Source of the DNA: an uncultured Actinomycetes bacterium
Lineage (GTDB): Bacteria > Actinomycetota > Thermoleophilia > Solirubrobacterales > Solirubrobacteraceae
Direction of reading: 5' to 3'
DNA: 45,091 nucleotides
NCBI GenBank assembly: GCA_937888775.1
Contig: CALAQT010000531.1
Location: forward strand, 1-45,091
Shown piece by piece: positions 17,009-23,600 of the stretch. Position 1 is the stretch's first letter, and each line of letters starts with the position of its first letter. The notes below the pieces were generated by a model. The model made no database searches, was not told where the DNA came from, and saw nothing but the letters and a program-made list of their open reading frames with translations. The position numbers and the translations under genes were made by a program.

Positions 17009-17436
17009 CGCACCGCCGAGCGGATGGTGACGGCGACCTGGCGCGCATCGTCGTGTTCCCAGAACCGCAGGACTGTCCAGCCGGCGGACTCCAGCAGCGC
17101 GGAGTGCTCGGCGTCGCGTTCCTGGTTGCGCGCGATCTTCGGCCCCCAGTAGCCGGCGTTCGCGCCGCCGTTGCGGACGCCGTGCTCTGAGCAGCCGTGC
17201 CAGTAGCAGCCGTCGATGAAGACGGCAAGCTTGCGGCGCGTGAAGATGATGTCAGGCCGAACCGGCCGGGCGTCGCCGACGCGGACCGGATAGTCGACGC
17301 GGAATCGCAGGCCCTGGGCGTGCAGCAGCGACCGGACGACCTTCTCGGGCTTCGTGTCGCGCCGCCGGATAGCGGCCATATTGCGCGACCGGCCGGGTGA
17401 ACTCGGCGGTGGTGATGGCGGGACGGCGACGGCCAT
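17005..17436 (-). CDS. vsr: Very short patch repair endonuclease Vsr
   Basis: A 143-aa Vsr-type endonuclease from ATG 17436. Family marks are SRNMAAIRRRDTKPEKVVR (about residues 17-35), RFRVDYPV, RPDIIFTRRKLAVFIDGCYW with the catalytic Asp, and a WHGC zinc/active-site motif. The segment around KIARNQERDAEHSALLESAG and VLRFWEHD completes the fold. It nicks DNA at T:G mismatches that arise when 5-methylcytosine deaminates, and so protects sites modified by its partner methyltransferase. It converges with the RM operon and its stop overlaps that of the restriction enzyme within CTAG at 17005-17008. A longer frame to 17460 adds only a short non-conserved tail. Confidence 0.92.
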   Translation of the reverse strand: MAVAVPPSPPPSSPGRSRNMAAIRRRDTKPEKVVRSLLHAQGLRFRVDYPVRVGDARPVRPDIIFTRRKLAVFIDGCYWHGCSEHGVRNGGANAGYWGPKIARNQERDAEHSALLESAGWTVLRFWEHDDARQVAVTIRSAVR

Positions 17437-17641
17437 GCTCCCACGGTAGCCGGAGCGCAACCGATCCGATTGAAACGATTCACATGGCTCCGATCACAAC
17501 AACGGTCGTGACCGCCCGGCGAAGGGAGGCTCGACGTACTACAAGGAGCAGTTATGCCTCGCGCTCGTCGGCGGCTCGGACCGCTCCGACCACCTCGACC
17601 GGTCAGTCTGCCCCCTTGGCGGCGCCGGCGATACTGCGTCG

Positions 17642-18835
17642 GTGCCGCCTCGGGTCGCTTTCAACAAGCTCTCGGCGGCTGAGCTGACCGTCGGCGCCGT
17701 CTACCAAGCCGGCGAGCACAAGACGATCCAGGGCGAGCCGCTGCACAGGCTACTCCCGGGCGTCGGCAACCAGGGCGGCTTCCGCGCCGCGGGCAGCGTC
17801 AAACAGGGCACCGTCCGCTACGCCGTACTGTTCACCTCCGGCGAGGATCCCGACTGGCCCGACCGCCTCGACGAGGAAACCGGCCTATTCACCTACTTCG
17901 GCGACAACAAGGCACCAGGCTCGGAGCTCCACGCCACGACCCGCAGCGGCAACCGGCTCCTCGAGGCCAGCTTTGACGCGCTGCATGGCGCGCCGCCCCA
18001 GCGCAACCTGATCCCACCGTTCTTTGTCTTCAGCAAGGCGGTCGCTGGCGGCGGCCGCGACGTGAAGTTCCTGGGCCTCGCAGTCCCCGGCGCCACCGAT
18101 GTCTCGACCGGTGGCGACCTTGTGGCGATCTGGCGCACGACCGCCGGCGAGCGCTTCCAGAACTACCGCGCGACGTTCACGATCCTCGACGCCGGCACGA
18201 TCCCACGGGCCTGGCTCGACGAGCTCGCCGCGAGCGAGCCGCTGGGCGCGCACTGCCCGAAGGTCTTCAGCGCGTTTATCCAGAAGGGCAAGTACACGCC
18301 GCTGCGCGCTCCGCGCACCCGGCAGTGGCGAACGCTCGCCGAGCAAGAGCCCGCCAGCGGCGGTGACAAGGCGCTCGTCGCCGCCGTCTACGATTACTTC
18401 AAGGACGACCCGTTCGCCTTCGAGGCCTGCGCGATCGAGCTGTGGCGGATGCTCGCCAAGGAGGCAGTGACCTTCATCGAGGGAACGCGCCGCAGCGTTG
18501 ACGGCGGCCGAGACGCGATCGGCCGCTATGCCCTGGGCCCCGACGGCGACCGCATCCACCTCGATTTCAGCCTTGAAGCCAAGTGCTACGCGCCAGGCAC
18601 GCGCGCGAACGTCCGCGACACCAACCGGCTCATCAGCCGGCTGCGCCACCGGCAGTTCGGCGTCTTCATCACCACGGGCACCGTCGGCCGGCAGGCCTAC
18701 CAGGAGCTACGGGAGGACGGCCATCCTGTCGTGGTCATCTGCGGGCGCGACATCGCCGAACTGCTCAAGCAACACGACCACGGCACACCTGCCAGCGTCA
18801 AGGCATGGCTGAAGGCAAACTTCCCGCCGGACTGA
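17642..18835 (+). CDS. AspBHI-like modification-dependent restriction endonuclease
   Basis: A 397-aa protein starting at GTG 17642. The N-terminal 200 residues match the AspBHI N-terminal domain: VGAVYQAGE, LLPGVGNQGGFR, VLFTSGEDPDWPDRLDEETG, FTYFGDNKAPG and GNRLLEASFDALHG. In AspBHI this SRA-like fold reads 5-methylcytosine. The C-terminal domain is an Mrr-type nuclease: FEACAIELWRMLAK, SVDGGRDAIGRY and DFSLEAKCY give the D...E-x-K site, and RQFGVFITTGTVGRQAYQE and VVVICGRDIAELL are typical Mrr-cat strands. It should cut DNA carrying modified cytosine. It sits just behind a C5 methyltransferase, so host methylation must avoid its recognition context. GTG 17642 has no clear ribosome binding site; a short overlapping reading frame with a good one begins at 17554. 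Confidence 0.85.
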   Translation: MPPRVAFNKLSAAELTVGAVYQAGEHKTIQGEPLHRLLPGVGNQGGFRAAGSVKQGTVRYAVLFTSGEDPDWPDRLDEETGLFTYFGDNKAPGSELHATTRSGNRLLEASFDALHGAPPQRNLIPPFFVFSKAVAGGGRDVKFLGLAVPGATDVSTGGDLVAIWRTTAGERFQNYRATFTILDAGTIPRAWLDELAASEPLGAHCPKVFSAFIQKGKYTPLRAPRTRQWRTLAEQEPASGGDKALVAAVYDYFKDDPFAFEACAIELWRMLAKEAVTFIEGTRRSVDGGRDAIGRYALGPDGDRIHLDFSLEAKCYAPGTRANVRDTNRLISRLRHRQFGVFITTGTVGRQAYQELREDGHPVVVICGRDIAELLKQHDHGTPASVKAWLKANFPPD

Positions 18836-18916
18836 TTGGCATCCGCAGCGAGCGAGACGCTATCCGCTGAGTCAACGGCGCACCTGCTTGAGGTTCTCGC
18901 CACTTGCCCATCGAAA

Positions 18917-18939
18917 CCGCTGGGTCGCCTAGTCAGCGG
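18917..18939. terminator. Candidate hairpin between convergent genes
   Basis: CCGCTG (18917-18922) and CAGCGG (18934-18939) can pair across an 11-base loop, in the gap between the AspBHI-like gene and the small minus-strand gene, overlapping the stop of the latter. There is no T-tract. Confidence 0.3.
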
Positions 18940-19199
18940 TGAATTGTGAGCCGCAACCCTCTATCGGTGCCAGCTACGGTAATCCGCCGACCGCTGACTG
19001 TCAGCGTGACCGTTCGTGAGTCGACCCCAGGTGCATCCAACGAAGTCAATACGTCAGCCACGGCTAGGCTGAGTGCTCGGCCGTCTTCCTGGTTTAGCGA
19101 GAGCACGATCGGATCCAGCGAGTCGTCCGAGAACGCACGTAGCTCAAACCGCCCACCGTCGATCGGTAACAACACAAAGGGCGGCGTGCCGCTCGACAT
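18933..19199 (-). CDS. Small hypothetical protein
   Basis: An 88-aa protein from ATG 19199 (an in-frame TTG two codons upstream is an alternative). It reads as a short alpha/beta protein: FVLLPIDGGRFELRAF, then a helix with DGRALSLAVADVLTSL, then two strands (SRTVTLTVSGRRITVAG and GLRLTIHR). No signal peptide or membrane segment is seen. I do not recognise the family. Its composition is ordinary for a coding gene, and it lies with the two other small genes between the RM block and the giant helicase. Confidence 0.55.
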   Translation of the reverse strand: MSSGTPPFVLLPIDGGRFELRAFSDDSLDPIVLSLNQEDGRALSLAVADVLTSLDAPGVDSRTVTLTVSGRRITVAGTDRGLRLTIHR

Positions 19200-19250
19200 G
19201 GCCAAACCGTACCCGAGGTGTTGGTGTTGGTAAGTGAGCTGCAGACGCTT

Positions 19251-19793
19251 CTACGACTGCAGCCAGTCGCGATCTCTGCGGAAGTGGAGGCACCGCAGCT
19301 GTTCGGCCGTCTTTCCGATGAGATCGCCTTCGCTGATCATGATCTCATCTCCGTACCATGCCATTGTCTCGCTGGCGGTTCCGTCGCTCCAGCGGACTAC
19401 GGCGCGGCGTGTGCCTAGCGATCCGAGTGGGAGGTCCTCGAACCGCAGGACCTCCTCGACGGTCGGGCTTGGCGCGCGACGGCTCATCGGCGTCAGACTA
19501 ACTTCGCGGGCGCACGCGTCAAGCGCGGGTTGGTCGGTCAGCGAGTACAGGACGCCGTCCGGTGATCTGTGCTGGTCTCCGATCTGCGCGAGCGCGGCGG
19601 TCATCTCGACGGTGAGCCGGTCTCGCAGTGCGTCCCGGTATGCTTGGTCGGGCGATTCGAGCAGGTCCGCGCCCGCGTAGGCGGCGATGATCTCTGCTTC
19701 GGCATGGATGGCGTCGGTTAGCGATTCCTGCCAGATCTCGTCTCCGATCTCGTACCGCGACGCGCCGGGAACATGGACGTTGAGCACCATCAT
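19251..19793 (-). CDS. Hypothetical protein, coupled to upstream small gene
   Basis: A 180-aa protein starting at ATG 19793, overlapping the upstream stop by ATGA (19790-19793). Its first part (SRYEIGDEIWQESLTDAIHAEAEIIAAYAGAD) is acidic and helical. The second part has strands such as RRAVVRWSDGTASETMAWYG and ends in a basic tail. No catalytic motif is evident. The gene pair resembles accessory genes of actinobacterial integrative elements. Function unknown; coding status is well supported by the overlap. Confidence 0.6.
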   Translation of the reverse strand: MMVLNVHVPGASRYEIGDEIWQESLTDAIHAEAEIIAAYAGADLLESPDQAYRDALRDRLTVEMTAALAQIGDQHRSPDGVLYSLTDQPALDACAREVSLTPMSRRAPSPTVEEVLRFEDLPLGSLGTRRAVVRWSDGTASETMAWYGDEIMISEGDLIGKTAEQLRCLHFRRDRDWLQS

Positions 19794-20125
19794 CTCGGCT
19801 CTCCGGTCGTCTCGGTCAGAATGGCTTCAACGGCGGTGTGGCGCATGGGGCAGTCGTTGTAGCGCTCGATTTGGGTGAGGTAGTCGGCGATCAGCGCGTT
19901 GAGCGCGGCGTTCGCTCCGTGGCCTTCCTGCTCGAGGCCTTGCTCGACGACGTAGGCGCGCTCACCGCCCGCCAGGGCGTAGTCGGTTAGGACCACGACC
20001 CCGTCGACGCGTTGGCCGGCGAGGACGCGCTCGGTGCCGGTGGCGGTGGTGTACCGCGCGAGCTCTCGTGGCTCGCCGACGGTCGGGGCGGCGGCGCTGG
20101 TGTCGGTTGTGGCCGTGGCGGTCAT
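19790..20125 (-). CDS. Small conserved accessory protein
   Basis: A 111-aa protein from ATG 20125. The core EPRELARYTTATGTERVLAG, then QRVDGVVVLTDYAL and RAYVVEQGLEQEG followed by ALNALIADYLTQIER, matches a family of small proteins I associate with actinobacterial mobile elements and plasmids, whose function is unknown. The N-terminal 15 residues are Thr/Ala-rich. It is the first gene of a two-gene unit. The region 20-45 bases upstream of the start holds one copy of a 25-bp repeat found again at 26.5 kb, so that repeat may carry the promoter. Confidence 0.65.
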   Translation of the reverse strand: MTATATTDTSAAAPTVGEPRELARYTTATGTERVLAGQRVDGVVVLTDYALAGGERAYVVEQGLEQEGHGANAALNALIADYLTQIERYNDCPMRHTAVEAILTETTGEPR

Positions 20126-20143
20126 GACCGCTGGCTCCAGGTA

Positions 20144-20168
20144 GCGCTGACTGGCAACGTGCGGATAT
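20144..20168 (+). repeat. Imperfect 25-bp direct repeat, copy 1
   Basis: The core TGACTGGCAACGTGCGGATA recurs at 26513-26537 with 23 of 25 matches, in the same orientation. Weaker similarity (GAA..GC.GGAATA) continues about 18 bases further in both. The two copies bracket the giant helicase-nuclease gene. Confidence 0.7.
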
Positions 20169-20266
20169 TCGAACTGCCGGAATACATCTGTGCTCCTTGT
20201 CGGAGGGCCTTTGACGAGGTCCGCGTCAGCGGACCTTCATTGCCATCCAGCCGGAGCGGACCGGCG

Positions 20267-20322
20267 GTCAAGGGCGGCCCGACAGGGCCGAGCAAAGCGA
20301 GCCGCGAAGCGGCGCCCTTGAC
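20267..20322. other. Multi-hairpin element (possible structured RNA or REP-like palindrome)
   Basis: Outer arms GTCAAGGGCG (20267-20276) and CGCCCTTGAC (20313-20322) are perfectly complementary. Between them are CGGCCC-GACA-GGGCCG (20275-20290) and GCCGC-GAA-GCGGC (20301-20313), two more perfect hairpins. The inner stems share one or two bases with the outer arms, so the structure would be a compact junction. It could be a 5' untranslated element of the helicase gene, a small RNA or a REP-like repeat. Confidence 0.45.
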
Positions 20323-20645
20323 GGCCGCGGAGCGGAGGCTACGAAGGCGGAGCTACTGGCAACAACGAGATGGGCGACCTGATCGACCGGGAGCACCATC
20401 GGTTTGACCGTGCCGAGACCGCCGCTCTGGCGGCGAAGCGCTCAAGCAACGCCAGCGTGGCCAGTCCTGCGCTGGGTCGCGCTGAGGCGAATACCAGGTG
20501 CCGCCCAGCGCTCGCGGCGCATGTCCTGGTAAGCGCGGGAACCGCGTCTCTGACGGCGCCGCTCCTAAGCTCAGACTGTCGGACAGCGCCGTCGGCGACC
20601 GACACTGGCGTCCAGGCGCCGCAGCGGCGACAATCGCCCACTCCA

Positions 20646-23600
20646 GTGACTGACGCAAGGACGCACACCCTCGCCTCCGCCGTGGCCCGCTACCACGCCG
20701 GCTGCTTGCGGGTCATCGGTGCACAGAACGTCGCCCAGACCGACGTCCGCACCGCCAAGAAGGCCGCGCACCCCTGCGACCTCGGCCTTCTGCTGGACCG
20801 GGAGTGCCTGCTGCGCCACGGCGAGGTGACGGTCGAGGCGCCGGAGCCGCCGACGGTCAACACGCCGGCCGAGCGGGAGCTGTACCTCAAGCGCCTGGCG
20901 GTGTGGGAGCGCCTGCGCGACCTGGCCACCACGGCTGCCATGGAAAGCTACGCCAAGGAGGTCATCTACGCCGGGCCCCTCGTCTCCGGAGTGCTCTACG
21001 AGAGGACAGGTGGCAGCAGTGAGCCGGTGCTGGCGCCGCTGGTCCTGCAGACGGTCACCGTCGAGGCGCAGCCGGACGGTTCGATCGTCATCGCCCGTAC
21101 GGACGAGCCGCCGCGCTTTAACACCTCGGTGTGGGCCAAAACGTTCGACAAGGCGCACGCCGACCAGATCGTGACGCTGGGCATCGATGCGCAGGCCGAC
21201 CTGGCCGAGGGCTGGGACGACGAGCGCGTCGCCGAGCTGCTGCACGGCATCCGGTCGGTGTTCCCCGGGCTGGCGCTCGGCGACCTCGACGACAGCCTGC
21301 GGCCGTGGCCGGAGCGCCCGAGTCCTGCACAGGCGGCCAAGCTGCAGCCGCACGCCCGCGTCCTCGGCGGCGCGGCGCTGTACCTGGCCAACAAGTCCTC
21401 GCCGTACCTGCTCGCGGACCTGGATCGCATCGCGAAGGCGCCCGACGGCTTCGTGCACGCCGACCGGCCGCTGTCGATCCTGCTCAGCCCGCCGGCCGAC
21501 GAGGCGCGGCCCGAGCTCGAACACCTCGACATCCACGAGGTCGTCTTCCCGTTCCCGTCCAACAACCCGCAGCGGCGCGTGGTCGACGCCGTCGAGAAGA
21601 ACCGCATCGTGGTGGTCCAGGGCCCACCGGGGAACGGCAAGAGTCTCACCATCGCCAACCTCGTCGCCCACCTGGTCGCCGAGGGCAAGCGGGTGCTGGT
21701 CTGCTCGCACAAGGAGCAGGCCCTCACCGTCGTGCGCGAAAAGCTCGATGAGCTGCAGCTGCGCTTCCTGTATGCGTCGATGATCGGCACCAGCGCGAAC
21801 ACCAAGCGCGAGCTGCAGGGCCAGATCCAGGACGTGCGCGGCTTCTTCGGCCGCGTCAACCAGCACACGCTGCGCTCGCAGCTCAAGGAGGTCACCGAGC
21901 GCCGGAGGCGCAACGGCGAGCACTACCAGGAGCTACGCGACGATTTCAACGACCGCGCCGAGGCCGACCAGGCCGACGCTGAGCGACTCCTGCTGTCCAT
22001 CGAGGACGTGGCGCCGATGCCGGCCGATGATCCGGTCATCTCCCACGCCGACCGCGAGGAAGCCCTTTGCGCGGTGCGCCGCTTGGACGAGCTGGCCCGC
22101 GAACATCACGGGGTGTGGGCGAAGCTATGCGCCAGCGAGGTCGCGAGCGAGCCGGCCAACGGCTCGCGCCAGGCGCTGCTGGGCCGCTTCCTGGATCTGC
22201 AGGAGGCGCGGATCCACGCGGCCACCGACAGCGCGGTGCAGGACCTGGTTCGCCAGTGGCAGCCGATCATTGACCGGGACGCCGCCCAGCTCGAGACGGC
22301 ACGCGGCGCGGTGCGCGCCGTCGAAGACGCCCTGCGGGCGCCGATGGTGTCAGCCGAGGACGACGCCGACCCGGCGCGGGTGCGGGCGTTCGCCCGCGCG
22401 TTGGTGGCCAACCCGGACGCCCACGTTGACGCGGCGCAGGCGATCGTCGAGGTGGGCGAGGCGCTCGAGGCCGCGCGGGGGCTGCAAGGCGCGCGGAGCC
22501 GTCTGGCGGTCGAGGTGGCCGACCGGCGCGAGCAGGTGCTCGCATACCACGAGCAGCTCCGGTCGTTCGTGAAGCGCAAGGCCGCACGTCGCTGGCTCGA
22601 CGAGCAGGCGCTGGGTGCCGCCGGGATGGACGCAGACCAGCTCCGCGAGTGGGCCGGCTTCTGGGGCGCCTGGCAGAAGGTCCGCGACGTCTGCGATGCG
22701 CTCAGCGGCGAGCTGCGCCTCGAGCTGGCCGACCGCTACGACCCCGGCGCCGTGGCCGCGCACCTCACCAGCGTCCGCCGGGCCGTCGCTCTCGCAGAGG
22801 GCGTGCAGGCGGCTCGTGCCGAGGCCCGCGAGACGGGGGCCGTACGCCTGCCGGTCGAGCCGGTGGTGGCCGAGCTGACCGAGTCGGCGCTCGAGCAGCA
22901 CGCCGGCCGCTGGGAGCATGCGCTGGCGGCGCTCGACGCCGACAGCGCGGGCAACGATCTGAAGACCGACCCCGCGCTCGCGTTCACGGCCAGCGGCCTG
23001 CGCGCACTCGACCGCGCCGTCGATGAGGAGCGCTACGACGACGCCCGGTGCGAGCTAGCCGATCTGCACGCCGTCCTCGCGGCACTGCCGGCGCTGGCCG
23101 AGCGCGCGCGCCTGCTCCAGGGGCCAGCCGGCGCCCTAACGCAGTCGGTGGCTGCCATCGAACGGGCAGCCGGCGACGACGCACCCCTGCCGGCCTTCCT
23201 CGGCGACCTCGAGCGAGCGTTCGAGGCCCAGCCGACCGTGGCGCGCCTGGGCGAGATCGCCACCGGCCAAAGCACACGCGAGCTGGCCACGGAGCTCAAG
23301 GCGCTGCGCGACACCATCCTGGTCGACGCCAAGCAGTACCTGTCTCTACGCATCCAGGAGCGCATCTACGAGGGTTTCCGCCGCCCAGCCTTCACGGCCA
23401 GCCTGGAGCGCTTCCGCAAGGCGATCGCCACCTCGGCCAAACGCTTTGACCGCATCGAGGAGCTCAAGAACGCGCCGGACTTCGACGTCGACGTGCTCAC
23501 CGAGGTGTTCCCGTGCTGGATCATGCGCCCCGAGGACGCCTGCCGCATGTTCCCGTTGCGGCACGACATCTTCGATGTCGTCATCTTCGACGAGGCCTCG

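Larger units (their letters stand above)
20126..20645. other. Divergent intergenic region with repeat and structured element
   Basis: About 520 bases lie between the small minus-strand genes and the helicase-nuclease gene. It holds one copy of a direct repeat (20144-20168) and a multi-hairpin element (20267-20322). The helicase frame stays open back to ATG 20370, but that extension of 92 codons reads as non-conserved Ser/Ala/Arg-rich sequence, so I treat it as leader. Confidence 0.5.

Noticed and set aside
20370..20645. Upstream extension of the helicase-nuclease to ATG 20370
   Set aside because: The 92 extra codons read as low-complexity Ser/Ala/Arg-rich sequence that includes part of the intergenic region after the structured element; GTG 20646 starts where protein-like sequence begins.
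20571..21923. A 450-codon minus-strand frame opposite the helicase-nuclease N-terminus
   Set aside because: It is the antisense shadow of a gene with clear helicase motifs; the translation has no recognisable domain.
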